Assembly (NCBI RefSeq): GCF_900635955.1
Contig: NZ_LR134201.1
Span: 2,108,001 to 2,172,000, forward strand
From: Cedecea lapagei
Lineage (GTDB): Bacteria > Pseudomonadota > Gammaproteobacteria > Enterobacterales > Enterobacteriaceae
Reading direction: 5' to 3'
DNA: 64,000 nt
The position numbers were made by a program, and so were the translations under genes. The notes beneath the pieces are model-generated. The model saw only the letters and a program-made list of their open reading frames with translations. It did no database searches and was not told where the DNA came from. Every line of letters begins with the position of its first letter. The stretch's first letter is position 1. Positions 7,912 through 15,486 of this stretch are shown here, piece by piece.

Positions 7912-8087
7912 TGCTGCCACCTTAACGCTGCGTCTAAATCGCTTTGAGGGATTGCCAGGAGAGTTTTCTTTTCTTCCGGCTTCAGGTTTCTGGCTCCCAT
8001 CAGAACGATTCCAGATGGAGTCCTTACTGCCTGAACATGCTTTTGCCGATACCAGTTGAGTAGTGCCAGTGTGTTTTGAACACTCAT
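7908..8087 (-). CDS. Small phage protein, nin-like region
   Basis: 59 residues starting MSVQNTLALLNWYRQKHVQA. It overlaps rusA at its start and the coiled-coil gene at its end by 4 bp each. Soluble, no recognised domain. The tight overlaps are the main support that it is translated. Confidence 0.55.
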   Translation of the reverse strand: MSVQNTLALLNWYRQKHVQAVRTPSGIVLMGARNLKPEEKKTLLAIPQSDLDAALRWQQ

Positions 8088-8482
8088 GCTGCGCTCTCCA
8101 TTAACTCTGTAATTACCGGTAATTCCCCGTCAATCTCATGCATCACAAGCCACAGCATGCCGCCCTTGTGTCGCTGACAGCGCTTAATCCGCATGTCGTC
8201 AATCTGGCCGTCATCCAGCCAGAAGCCCGCACTGGTGAGTGCGTCAAAAACGGCTTTGGGTAGATTGTCCAAATCGCGTTTGCGGTTGTCGGGTGGTGCT
8301 GCGTGGATGGTGATTCTGATGCGGGGTGTGATGTTGATATCTAACTTTGCTGCCTGGATGATTTCGATTACTTCTTTTCGGTACCGCTTGCCCCAGTCGC
8401 TGATAAAGTGCCTCCCTCGGGAGTGACGCCAGTAGCGATTGTTGCTGGGCGGCCAGGGTAGTTTCAGATGATAGGTATTCAT
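8084..8482 (-). CDS. rusA: Holliday junction resolvase RusA
   Basis: 132 residues. Dimeric endonuclease that cuts four-way DNA junctions. The family pattern is clear: N-terminal LPWPPSNNRYWRH, the acidic catalytic cluster in PPDNRKRDLDNLPKAVFDAL (about residues 63-82), then GFWLDDGQIDDMRIKR. Phages use it in recombination and in resolving branched DNA before packaging. It overlaps its neighbours by 4 bp. Confidence 0.94.
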   Translation of the reverse strand: MNTYHLKLPWPPSNNRYWRHSRGRHFISDWGKRYRKEVIEIIQAAKLDINITPRIRITIHAAPPDNRKRDLDNLPKAVFDALTSAGFWLDDGQIDDMRIKRCQRHKGGMLWLVMHEIDGELPVITELMESAA

Positions 8483-8769
8483 GCTTTCAGCTTGCCCTCC
8501 GATATCAGTGCTGCCTGGGTGCGGATAATGCCCTCCAGATGCAGCGTGTGAGCATATTCAGCATCAACGGTACGGTTTCGTCGGTCTATCGCATCGTGAC
8601 AAGCTGAGCAACACCACGCGCCAAACAGGTCATCCGCCTTCATGCCGACACCGGTTAATCCTGCCATCCGAAGGTGGGCAAGAATTACCGTTTCGCTGTT
8701 GCCGTTACACACGCCCGGAATACGCACCATGCATTCACGGCCGCGCGCTTCTTTTCGGAGGTTAGCCAT
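8479..8769 (-). CDS. DUF1364 family protein, putative HNH-like nuclease
   Basis: 96 residues. The pattern CMVRIPGVCNGN...ILAHLRMAG...WCCSACHDAIDRR is that of DUF1364 proteins of lambdoid nin regions. The Cys/His spacing resembles an HNH zinc-binding fold, so a nuclease role is plausible but not shown. It overlaps rusA by 4 bp. Confidence 0.8.
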   Translation of the reverse strand: MANLRKEARGRECMVRIPGVCNGNSETVILAHLRMAGLTGVGMKADDLFGAWCCSACHDAIDRRNRTVDAEYAHTLHLEGIIRTQAALISEGKLKA

Positions 8770-9061
8770 GCGTCAACTCCTTCTCATGCTCGTCTTCGTG
8801 GCTGAAGTCTTCTCCGTCGATGGGCATAAGCCATTTTGCGGGGCAGTTAACCACTGGTGTCTTAATAACCAACCCACCGGGAAGATAACCTTTTAGATTT
8901 CCCCCAGAGCAAGATTCCACTTGCCATGCCTCAAACTCTATATTTTCAGTTACCCCACTGACTACACCTAGATTTTTTAACAGCCGCACTGTCGCGCCGA
9001 TATTTTCTTGAATGCGGCTTTGGATAATCACCGCCAGCCCACCCACTCTTAATTCACCCAT
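8762..9061 (-). CDS. Unknown phage protein, nin-like region
   Basis: 99 residues. A conserved-looking core (GATVRLLKNLGVVSG, then FEAWQVESCSGG) ends in an acidic, histidine-containing tail (DGEDFSHEDEHEKE). It overlaps the genes on both sides. Not recognised. Confidence 0.6.
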   Translation of the reverse strand: MGELRVGGLAVIIQSRIQENIGATVRLLKNLGVVSGVTENIEFEAWQVESCSGGNLKGYLPGGLVIKTPVVNCPAKWLMPIDGEDFSHEDEHEKELTHG

Positions 9062-9224
9062 TGCTATTCACTCCCTTCTTCCCGGTTTCAATGTACGCAT
9101 CACTCGCGCACTCGTTACAGCAGTGCACTTCGTCATCATCAAGCACCCTGGCACAACCAGCACATAGACCAGCTGCTGTGTTGCTGTTGCGTTCGTATGA
9201 TGTGGTTTCAGATGGGGTTAGCAT
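9054..9224 (-). CDS. Small zinc-ribbon-like phage protein
   Basis: 56 residues starting MLTPSETTSYERN. Two Cys pairs (CAGC and CCNEC, 14 residues apart) suggest a zinc ribbon. It overlaps the methyltransferase end and the start of the next gene. Function unknown. Confidence 0.55.
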   Translation of the reverse strand: MLTPSETTSYERNSNTAAGLCAGCARVLDDDEVHCCNECASDAYIETGKKGVNSNG

Positions 9225-9997
9225 GGCTGGCACTCCATGAAAACTTCTATAAATTTCGTTGCCGCCTGAGAAATGATGGCGTTTCCGTAGGCGCTGTTTT
9301 GTGCCAGCACGGTGGCAGACCCATCAACCAGCAGGGGAAGGCAGGATTGAGGGACTTTCCTGTCCATCCCATCATTCCCGCGTAGTGATATCTCACTGCC
9401 AAACCCAAATCCGTTACCTTTGGATTTCTGGCTCCGAATGATCTTACCTTCCTCGCCATGAACTGCTCTGGAGTTCCACCCGCTTGCGTCTTGGTTGGAG
9501 TAGGCCACGAAGTAAAGCCGGTCTCGCTTATGCTGGGAGCCGACAGTGCCACCAGGTATATTTTGCGCCCCGATGGCGTAACCAGCCATTTCCATGTCAT
9601 TTGCCACTTTATCAAACCATCCGTTTTTAAAAGCTGTACGAACCTGCTCTCCAAAAATCGTTGAAGGACGACACTGTTTAATGAGCCAACTCCACGATGG
9701 CCAGAGGTGTCTCTCGTCAGCAAACCCAGCTCCTTTGCCTGCCGAGCTGAAAGGTTGGCATGGGCAACTTCCTGTCCAGACTGGTCTATCGTCTGACCAT
9801 CCAGCTTGTCGTAATGCGTAACTCCAGACTCCAATTCCGGCGAAGAAGTGACACTGGGTAAATCCTCGCAAATCGTTTGGTGTAACATCTTCAATGCTCC
9901 TTTCGTCGACTTCGCCCGGGGCGATATGACCGCCAGCGATCAGGTTCCGCAGCCACTCTGCGGCGTAAGGGTCTATCTCGTTGTAGTAAGCCGTCAT
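9218..9997 (-). CDS. Phage DNA cytosine-5 methyltransferase
   Basis: 259 residues from the ATG giving MTAYYNEIDPYA, with GAGG 8 nt upstream and a 4-bp overlap with the preceding gene; a GTG three codons earlier is less likely. Motif I (HFFAGIGVWSYAL, about 51-63) and motif IV (GSCPCQPFSSAGKG, about 77-90, catalytic Cys) are present. Motif VIII-like VGSQHKRDRLYFVA lies near 155. The C-terminal YGNAIISQAATKFI matches the end motif. It probably modifies phage DNA against host restriction; the target site is not predictable. Confidence 0.9.
   Translation of the reverse strand: MTAYYNEIDPYAAEWLRNLIAGGHIAPGEVDERSIEDVTPNDLRGFTQCHFFAGIGVWSYALRQAGWSDDRPVWTGSCPCQPFSSAGKGAGFADERHLWPSWSWLIKQCRPSTIFGEQVRTAFKNGWFDKVANDMEMAGYAIGAQNIPGGTVGSQHKRDRLYFVAYSNQDASGWNSRAVHGEEGKIIRSQKSKGNGFGFGSEISLRGNDGMDRKVPQSCLPLLVDGSATVLAQNSAYGNAIISQAATKFIEVFMECQPC
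9247..9894 (-). other. 215-codon frame overlapping the methyltransferase
   Basis: A second long open frame on the same strand lies inside the methyltransferase gene. Its product contains TPSGRKIYLVALSAPSISE, TSWPTPTKTQAGGT and LNPAFPCWLMGLPPCW. I recall similar segments annotated as separate proteins beside phage methyltransferases. They are the out-of-frame reading of the methyltransferase GAPHxRxRLxxVA region. Either both frames are used, or this frame stays open because the nucleotide sequence is conserved. Confidence 0.35.
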
Positions 9998-10194
9998 TCC
10001 CAGCACCTCTGCTGATATGTTTTGTCTGCTCTCGGCTCTGTCCTTCCCTCAGGCAGCAAAGCGGCTACGTTCCAGTATCTCGGATCGGCGCTTAGTGTCT
10101 TTTCGGTTTGAACGTTGCGGAGGGTGTAGCGGTGGATTAGTTCGTCTGCTTCTTCGGTGGTGAGGTCGTGGTGTATGAACCATGTTTTATGCAT
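9994..10194 (-). CDS. Small phage protein upstream of the methyltransferase
   Basis: 66 residues starting MHKTWFIHHDLTTEEADELI, with GAGGAGAGC just before the ATG. The LTTEEADELIHRY segment looks helical. The stop overlaps the methyltransferase ATG (ATGA), which supports coupling. Not recognised. Confidence 0.6.
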   Translation of the reverse strand: MHKTWFIHHDLTTEEADELIHRYTLRNVQTEKTLSADPRYWNVAALLPEGRTEPRADKTYQQRCWE

Positions 10195-10201
10195 GCTCTC
10201 C

Positions 10202-10651
10202 TCAGAAGTAGCTCTGTAGTTGGTTGAGGGTCCGCTGGTCTTTAGTGCCGGCGAATACGTGTTTTATGGCGGCGTTAATCATCGACTTATAACAACGCTC
10301 GAACTCGTCAGCGTCCATGTTCGCGTAAGCCAGACTCTTGGCCTCCGTCCTGATGTCACCGTTAAGCCTCATCGTTTGCTCATAGAATCCCGCCAGGATG
10401 GTTAAGTCCTTCCTGAATCGATCAAACTGAGTAGCTTCATCTGCGTTGGCCAGGGGCGTCCTTTCGGCGCTCCAGTGCGCAAAGCAGAAGTTGAAGAAGG
10501 CGAACATCTTTCGGTGAAATGCCGGTCGGCGGGTTAGCTTTATCTCGGCGGTGTAGGTTTCGCCGTTCTTGAATCGCTGGAGTCTTTCTAGGTCTGTTTC
10601 ATGCGCTGGAGAGAATACGCCGCCTGGGTGTTTAACCAGGTCGATTTGCAT
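10202..10651 (-). CDS. DUF1367 family phage protein
   Basis: 149 residues. The opening MQIDLVKHPGGVFSPAHETD and the stretch RRPAFHRKMFAFFNFCF match DUF1367 (PF07105), found near the NinB position of lambdoid phages. Its biochemical role is not established. GAGGTAAC precedes the ATG. Confidence 0.83.
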   Translation of the reverse strand: MQIDLVKHPGGVFSPAHETDLERLQRFKNGETYTAEIKLTRRPAFHRKMFAFFNFCFAHWSAERTPLANADEATQFDRFRKDLTILAGFYEQTMRLNGDIRTEAKSLAYANMDADEFERCYKSMINAAIKHVFAGTKDQRTLNQLQSYF

Positions 10652-10659
10652 TGGTTACC

Positions 10660-10857
10660 TCAAATTTTAGCGGCCTCTTTAAGCTGCTGTTCGATTGCTG
10701 AACGCATCAGCTGCGCCTGATAAAACGCTTTGTCTGAGCGCTCACAACCGTCAGTACTAATAAGCAAAAGTTGCTGCCCCATGTTCACTGTGTTTATCAG
10801 TGCGTCACATAGTTTGCGGTACTGCCGCTTTGTGAGCGTTACTGTTTTCTCACTCAC
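10660..10857 (-). CDS. Small helical phage protein
   Basis: 65 residues from a GTG start behind GGAGAAGGGG; it overlaps the previous gene by 8 bp. Predicted mostly helical (TKRQYRKLCDALINTVNMGQ), with no membrane segment. Unrecognised. Confidence 0.55.
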   Translation of the reverse strand: MSEKTVTLTKRQYRKLCDALINTVNMGQQLLLISTDGCERSDKAFYQAQLMRSAIEQQLKEAAKI

Positions 10858-11155
10858 CCCCTTCTCCTTTAACGGTTATGCCTGCTGCTTCCATTGCTTC
10901 TTCGATTTTGTCTCTGTCGTAAACAGCGATGGCTTCGCTCACAAACCACCCTGGAAGCTCAACAACGAGCGCTGCTCTGCTGGCCTGCCATGCCATCAGC
11001 ATTGCCTGAATGTTCAGATAAAGCTCAACATCATCATCCTCGTGGATAATGTATTCGCCTTCCTCTTCGTCAAAATCGGCAAATTCAAAATCAGACTTTT
11101 CGATAATTTCCGATTTGAACCACGCTTCAAACTGCTCTCTTGATTTACTTTCCAT
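10850..11155 (-). CDS. Acidic phage protein, unknown
   Basis: 101 residues starting MESKSREQFEAWFKSEIIEK, with GGAGGGG before the ATG. The opening resembles short phage proteins that share REQFEAW. A strongly acidic stretch follows (FADFDEEEGEYIIHEDDDVE), then LNIQAMLMAWQASRAAL, common to several Ea-type early phage proteins. No function is assigned. Confidence 0.65.
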   Translation of the reverse strand: MESKSREQFEAWFKSEIIEKSDFEFADFDEEEGEYIIHEDDDVELYLNIQAMLMAWQASRAALVVELPGWFVSEAIAVYDRDKIEEAMEAAGITVKGEGGE

Positions 11156-11165
11156 ATCCCCTCCG

Positions 11166-11390
11166 TTACGCCTTTTTCGGCTTTGTTTTTTTCTCTGTCG
11201 CAGAGATTGTTACGTTTCGTGTCCTGACCTGCGCCGGAAGCTCGCTGCGCCCCGTCATTGCGAGTAAGAAGTCCTCAGCGGTCATGGTGACGGTTATTTC
11301 ACGGCCAGTGTCGAGTTTTATGACGAATTCCATTCGGTGAAGCTCGGCCTCTACATCATGACGCCTGTTTATATCCACTCTTGCTTCCAT
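11166..11390 (-). CDS. Small phage protein, unknown
   Basis: 74 residues starting MEARVDINRRHDVEAELH, with GGAGGGG upstream. The middle (FVIKLDTGREITVTMTAEDF) looks like a beta-rich domain, and the C-terminus is very basic (TEKKTKPKKA). The same leader is repeated before the next gene. Unrecognised. Confidence 0.6.
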   Translation of the reverse strand: MEARVDINRRHDVEAELHRMEFVIKLDTGREITVTMTAEDFLLAMTGRSELPAQVRTRNVTISATEKKTKPKKA

Positions 11391-11416
11391 ATCCCCTCCA
11401 GTAAGGCCGTGGCCGG

Positions 11417-11590
11417 TTAGTTGATAACTTCACATTCATACGGATAAACGGCAATTGGCTCGCCGCGCCACTTGCACTCGAAATAATCAACTTCACCGTA
11501 GTCGTAAACAACATCGCTCACTTCGAGCACATCACCTTCCTTTGGGTACCCGTCTTTATCAGTCCAATCAGCCGTCATTTTCACTTTCAC
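11417..11590 (-). CDS. Small acidic phage protein
   Basis: 57 residues from a GTG start, chosen because GGAGG lies 8 nt upstream; an in-frame ATG four codons later is an alternative. The sequence (GDVLEVSDVVYDYGEVDYFECKW) looks like a small beta-barrel such as an SH3-like fold. Unrecognised. Confidence 0.5.
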   Translation of the reverse strand: MKVKMTADWTDKDGYPKEGDVLEVSDVVYDYGEVDYFECKWRGEPIAVYPYECEVIN

Positions 11591-11676
11591 TTCTCTTTCC
11601 TCCCGGCAGCACAAATAAAAAAGGCTGCGATGATGGTCAGCAGCCCGGATAATAGTTCAGCGGTGTAGGGGTTCAT
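11587..11676 (-). CDS. 29-residue membrane peptide
   Basis: Starts MNPYTAELLSGLLTI. Residues 8-23 form one hydrophobic helix, followed by a GRKEK tail. It overlaps the HD-domain gene stop (ATGA) and reaches the start of the next gene. The couplings suggest real translation. Function unknown. Confidence 0.45.
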   Translation of the reverse strand: MNPYTAELLSGLLTIIAAFFICAAGRKEK

Positions 11677-12170
11677 GGTTTGTCTCCCACCTGCTCCCTT
11701 GCGATAGCCAGTAGCCTTGGGTCAGCTTCTGTTAGTACATCAAGCAGCAGTCGCTTCTCTTCGAGGTACGTAACCGCGAACTTCGGGTCGTGCTCAACGA
11801 TGCTGGAGGTGTTGCTGATGAGGTCTGCGACTTTGATGGTTTGCACCCATGACTCCGCTTGAGACAGCCGCTCGCGGCTCAGTCTCTTACGCTCAGCCCG
11901 ATTCCCTTCTTCCAAATCAGACAGCGCCATGACACCACGAGCGACTGCTGCCCCGAATTCACTTCTCAGTTCCTTTTCCGTAACCCCCAGGTCTTCGACC
12001 ACATCGTGAAGCCATGCACAGGCAATCGCGACTTCATGAAGCAGCACAGCCGAAACGATACCAGCAACCTCTGCCAGGTGATCGGTGTATGGGTTATTGG
12101 TGTACTTTCTGCGCTGGTCCTTGTGCTTATCCATCGCAAATTTCATTGCTCGAAACGCTAAATCGATCAC
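11673..12170 (-). CDS. HD-domain phosphohydrolase, SpoT/MESH1-like
   Basis: 165 residues. The metal-binding HD pattern is visible: H15 region KHKDQRRKYTNNPYTDHL, the HD pair in IACAWLHDVVED (about 50-61), and a later Asp in TIKVADLISNTSS (about 111-123). This spacing is that of RelA/SpoT hydrolase and MESH1 domains, which remove the 3' pyrophosphate of (p)ppGpp or related nucleotides. No synthetase domain is present. A phage (p)ppGpp or NADPH phosphatase is possible; the substrate is inferred. Confidence 0.8.
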   Translation of the reverse strand: MIDLAFRAMKFAMDKHKDQRRKYTNNPYTDHLAEVAGIVSAVLLHEVAIACAWLHDVVEDLGVTEKELRSEFGAAVARGVMALSDLEEGNRAERKRLSRERLSQAESWVQTIKVADLISNTSSIVEHDPKFAVTYLEEKRLLLDVLTEADPRLLAIAREQVGDKP

Positions 12171-12553
12171 AGCCTCACTCCTTCAAGCATCTTGTTAATC
12201 TGATAGCCCTGCCAGTTCTGGCGGCACTCGTCGAATATGGTGTTGCCGGCGGTCGATTTGACGAACTTCAGCCTGCAGGTGACACCGATCTTGTCTGAGG
12301 TTTTGTATGGCCCGCGACCGTATTTAGCCGGGGGAGTGGCGTCAGGAGATACTGTGTAGAGGTAATTGCTCCGCTCACCAGTGCGGATAATCTTTCCGGT
12401 CTGCCACAGCTTAGAGAACACCGATGAGACTGCTTTTGGCTCCATACCAAGCAACCTGGCCACGCTATGCAACCGGCACTGTGGATTGTCTTTGATAGCC
12501 ATCCATACGCGATATGGCAGAGTGGTTTCTGGTTGGCTTGGTTCAATGATCAT
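12167..12553 (-). CDS. Winged-helix phage protein downstream of P
   Basis: 128 residues. Residues 10-60 (LPYRVWMAIKDNPQCRLHSVARLLGMEPKAVSSVFSKLW...GKIIR) form a helix-turn-helix with a wing. The C-terminal part has no known match. Located directly after the P-like gene with a 4-bp overlap, where accessory replication or regulatory genes occur. Confidence 0.65.
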   Translation of the reverse strand: MIIEPSQPETTLPYRVWMAIKDNPQCRLHSVARLLGMEPKAVSSVFSKLWQTGKIIRTGERSNYLYTVSPDATPPAKYGRGPYKTSDKIGVTCRLKFVKSTAGNTIFDECRQNWQGYQINKMLEGVRL

Positions 12554-13245
12554 GATTTATCCCTCTTCGGCATGCCCAGCTTTGCGCGGAGTTCGGCAAT
12601 TTTATCGAGGCCTTTCTCGTTGCTCATTGGGATGTGTAATTTTGGAATCTGCACCACCGGTGCGGGAATTGCCTCTCCAGCATCAATCCGGCGCGACATA
12701 GCCCTCAACTCAGTCGTGCAATGCTTTCTCAGCTCTGACTCTGTCAGGTTCAATGAGCGCATCTGTGAGTAGAGTTTTGTCACCATCCAGTACGATGCAT
12801 TACTCGACCACGGAAAAGTCTCAGGAGAGGCGTACAGACCGCGACGGGCGCTGTAGTCCATCACCATGTCAAAGAGCTCTGATTCATCAGGGAGACCATT
12901 GGCGACAATGGCTGCTTGCTTGCACCAGGCGATGAACTGCCCTGGTGACGGCAGAAATGGTGTTTCCTGCTGTCTGGCGATCTTCATCCCTGCTTCGACC
13001 TGCGCCATGCTGACAATTCCGTTTTCAGCGAACGCCAAAACCCATTGCCTGCGGAGCTGGTTCAGATCGTCCTGCTCCTTGATTGTGGCCATCAGCGCCG
13101 GAAAGGCAGCCTTTAGCTCTTTGAACAGGGAATTGAAAACCGTAATGGCTTGTTCAGGAACCTGCTGCTTTGGCTTATCAGCGCCGTAAATCTGCTGCAG
13201 CGTCTGGCCATCACGATTTCGGATTGCAGTGACAACGTTTTTCAT
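12550..13245 (-). CDS. P: Replication protein P (helicase loader)
   Basis: 231 residues starting MKNVVTAIRNRDGQ. In lambda, P binds host DnaB and delivers it to O at the origin. The pattern, including RRQWVLAFAENGI and PFLPSPGQFIAWCK (about 110-125), is of the Phage_lambda_P (PF06992) type. The ATG overlaps the O stop (CTATGA), giving translational coupling; AGGGG lies upstream. Confidence 0.9.
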   Translation of the reverse strand: MKNVVTAIRNRDGQTLQQIYGADKPKQQVPEQAITVFNSLFKELKAAFPALMATIKEQDDLNQLRRQWVLAFAENGIVSMAQVEAGMKIARQQETPFLPSPGQFIAWCKQAAIVANGLPDESELFDMVMDYSARRGLYASPETFPWSSNASYWMVTKLYSQMRSLNLTESELRKHCTTELRAMSRRIDAGEAIPAPVVQIPKLHIPMSNEKGLDKIAELRAKLGMPKRDKS

Positions 13246-14189
13246 AGCGTTAACCCCTGAGCCCAATCAGTGTTGTTGAAGTCCAGCGATGGCCTGCCGC
13301 CTCCAGCACCCCCATCCTGCTGCTTGCCGCGCTTAATCTCCAGCTGCACCCACTTTTCACGCAGCGTTGCTGGGCAAAGCACATTGCCTTTCCAGAATGA
13401 ATCCTGGGTTGCCCAGCGGAACAGGGAGCACATGTCCTTGTGAGTGCGATCGTCTCGCTCTCTCATCAGGCGAATGTCATTTGCCCAGGCGGTGAAGTTT
13501 GGTTTTCTGGCAGAAGGGGCAATGGTCAATACGGTATCGAACATCCACTCGGCGGCGCGAAGGTCGTCAGCAGTTCCCCACTTGTCGCCTTTCGGTGTTT
13601 GAATGGCGGCATCTGGCCTTACAAACTTATCTTGCTGAACAGCAGGAAGTGAAATTCCCGGACGAGTATTAAATACGTTAGTATTTAATATATTATTGTT
13701 TATGGACAAACGCTGGACATCGCTTGGACAAACATCGCTGAGAGCCGCATTAACACTGGCGTTTGCGTTGGACATCTGTTGGACATTCGTTGGACAAATT
13801 TGAGACTGAAAATCGTCATATTTCAGGATGGAAATCACACTGAACTTCCTCCCTTTTGAGCTTATTTCAATCATCCCTTTTGCCTCGAAAGTCCTGAGTA
13901 AGCTCTTCACTTTGTTGTCCGGAATAAACGTCTCGCTTACCAGCGTTGGCCTGCCAGTTATCATCTCCCCACGCTTAACTTCCAACTGCCCGATATCGGT
14001 CTCTACGAGCTCGCTGGAGTGATTTGCTTTGAGGATGAGGTGTAACCACAGGTGAACCGCTTGCGAGTCCTTGTATAGCTTGCTGTCCATGAATTGACGG
14101 TGGATCAAAGCAAACCCCTTACCGGCAATCACCGGTTCGTTGCTACCCGGCTCCGGCCCGGGGAATCTGATTACCTCTGCTGTATTCAT
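13242..14189 (-). CDS. O: Replication initiator O
   Basis: 315 residues from the ATG giving MNTAEVIRFPG, with GGGAGG 5 nt upstream. Residues about 25-130 (FALIHRQFMDSKLYKDSQAVHLWLHLILKANH...KVKSLLRTFEAKGMIEI) form the winged-helix DNA-binding part typical of O-like initiators. A variable middle contains two similar peptides, CPTNVQQMSN and CPSDVQRLS, which are the translation of the origin repeats. The C-terminal part (FTAWANDIRLMRERDDRTHKDMCSLF) is the conserved P-interacting type. Confidence 0.88.
   Translation of the reverse strand: MNTAEVIRFPGPEPGSNEPVIAGKGFALIHRQFMDSKLYKDSQAVHLWLHLILKANHSSELVETDIGQLEVKRGEMITGRPTLVSETFIPDNKVKSLLRTFEAKGMIEISSKGRKFSVISILKYDDFQSQICPTNVQQMSNANASVNAALSDVCPSDVQRLSINNNILNTNVFNTRPGISLPAVQQDKFVRPDAAIQTPKGDKWGTADDLRAAEWMFDTVLTIAPSARKPNFTAWANDIRLMRERDDRTHKDMCSLFRWATQDSFWKGNVLCPATLREKWVQLEIKRGKQQDGGAGGGRPSLDFNNTDWAQGLTL
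13661..13796. other. ori: Phage replication origin inside O: six phased iterons plus AT-rich tract
   Basis: TGGACA occurs at 13703, 13714, 13725, 13769, 13780 and 13791. All spacings are multiples of 11 bp, so the six sites lie on one DNA face in two groups of three. Next to them, 13661-13700 is very A/T rich (TATTAAATACG...TATTTAATATATTATTG), suited to unwinding. Lambda also places its origin inside O with iterons beside an AT-rich tract. The element sits in the variable middle of the O coding sequence. Confidence 0.75.
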
Positions 14190-14983
14190 GAATCCTCCCA
14201 CCCTGCTTTCTTCATAAACTCGCGATATTCAGCCAGGATAGCTTCAGCCGGTTGCGGAATTAAAACCTCAGTATCTGCATCAGCTATCGCCTGAATGAAC
14301 GCCATGGCCTTGGCAGAGCTGAATTTCGGCATTGCCGCATTACGGGTCAGTTTCTTCTTGCCGGCCGCTTTCGCTTCGGTCATTTTCTCGGCCGCCACCG
14401 TGGATGCCTGAGAACCATGCTCACGCGATAAAGCAACAGCAGTGGTTGCTGATACCTCGCCAGTGCGAACCATCTCGATCAGGGTGTCGCCACAGGTGAG
14501 TAGCTGCAGGTGATGCTCTACATCAGCCACGGAGCGCTTAACCTTCCGGGCTATCTCAGAAGCTTCCCATCCCTGATTGCTCAGGCGCTGGTATGCAGCT
14601 GCTCGTTCCAGTGGGGTTAATGGCTTCCCCTGGCTGCTGGTAACCATGAAGGCAATGCGATCAGCGTCAGAGCCGATGAAGTCCTTACACTCAAGGCGAG
14701 GGATTTCGTGGCCAGCGGCGGTTGCCAGTAAAGCGCCGTGATAACGGTGGTGTCCGTCGATGATTTTCACGCCCTGCTCTGTCACCTGGACGGCCAGAGG
14801 CGGCACGTATTCACCCTCAATGAAGGCGTCGCGGAATTCCTCAACGTGAACCTGGTCGATTTCGCGAACGTTAAAGCCGGGCTCAACGTAGATTTCATTC
14901 AGCGGAACGAGGAAGGTCTTCTTAACCGTGGTGCCGGTGCCGTTTTTGTCTTTCGACTTGTAATGCAGTGAGAGAGAACTCAT
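14186..14983 (-). CDS. ParB/Spo0J-like nuclease-fold protein
   Basis: 265 residues from the ATG giving MSSLSLHYKSKD, with CAGGAG 6 nt upstream. The ParB N-domain is clear: LNEIYVEPGFNVREID, VHVEEFRDAFIEGEYVPPLAV, KIIDGHHRYHGALLA (about 80-95). A KorB-like helix-turn-helix follows (LTPLERAAAYQRLSNQGWEASEIARKVKRSVADVEHHL, about 123-160). It sits between cII and O. Such proteins occur in lambdoid early-right operons; plasmid-like partition or DNA-binding roles are possible. Confidence 0.85.
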   Translation of the reverse strand: MSSLSLHYKSKDKNGTGTTVKKTFLVPLNEIYVEPGFNVREIDQVHVEEFRDAFIEGEYVPPLAVQVTEQGVKIIDGHHRYHGALLATAAGHEIPRLECKDFIGSDADRIAFMVTSSQGKPLTPLERAAAYQRLSNQGWEASEIARKVKRSVADVEHHLQLLTCGDTLIEMVRTGEVSATTAVALSREHGSQASTVAAEKMTEAKAAGKKKLTRNAAMPKFSSAKAMAFIQAIADADTEVLIPQPAEAILAEYREFMKKAGWEDS

Positions 14984-15021
14984 AATTACTCCTGTATGTT
15001 GATCCAGTGAAACTTCATACG

Positions 15022-15360
15022 TCAGGCCGGGAAAGTGTTCGCGCACTGCCCGGCTTCTTCTTTTGTGATTTCCAGCTGCAACTTTGCGAATTCCATCGCT
15101 ACAGTCATCAGCCACCGGTATTGCTCCATCGGTATCTTCTTCTCCCCTTTCATCACGAAATCCTCAACGCCACATGCGGCGAGCTGATCCATAATCTCCG
15201 GGTACTTTTCAGTGCGTCTCAGCACCGTTGAGTCGGCAACATTAAGCAGCTTGGCCACTACCGTCTGACGGGTAACACTAAGAGCCTGGTGAGCTGCTGA
15301 CAGCAGATGCCGACCGATGAAAGACACTGTTTGCGTTTTGCGGGTGTTTGCGTGTTCCAT
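15022..15360 (-). CDS. cII: CII-like transcriptional activator
   Basis: 112 residues. Placed directly after cro and nutR, where CII controls the lysis-lysogeny decision. The helix-turn-helix (RQTVVAKLLNVADSTVLRRTEKYPEIMDQLAACGVEDF, about 31-68) resembles the CII family (PF05269), though it is longer than lambda CII (97 residues). GGGAAG lies upstream of the ATG. Confidence 0.8.
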   Translation of the reverse strand: MEHANTRKTQTVSFIGRHLLSAAHQALSVTRQTVVAKLLNVADSTVLRRTEKYPEIMDQLAACGVEDFVMKGEKKIPMEQYRWLMTVAMEFAKLQLEITKEEAGQCANTFPA

Positions 15361-15445
15361 TTGTAATACTTCCCTTGGTTAATAAATTAGTTACGTGACG
15401 AAGCCGTAGCGGTCGCCACTTAGATTTGTAGTCTTTTGGATTACT

Positions 15446-15477
15446 GCCCTTCTTCAGGGCTGGATGTGTAAAGAGCG
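15446..15477 (-). promoter_or_regulatory. nutR: nutR antitermination site (boxA and boxB)
   Basis: On the minus strand boxA CGCTCTTTACACA is at 15477-15465 and boxB GCCCTGAAGAAGGGC at 15460-15446. The boxB sequence is that of lambda nut sites, with a GAAGA-type pentaloop bound by N. It lies between cro and cII in the pR transcript, as in lambda. Confidence 0.92.
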
Positions 15478-15486
15478 GGGTAGTGC

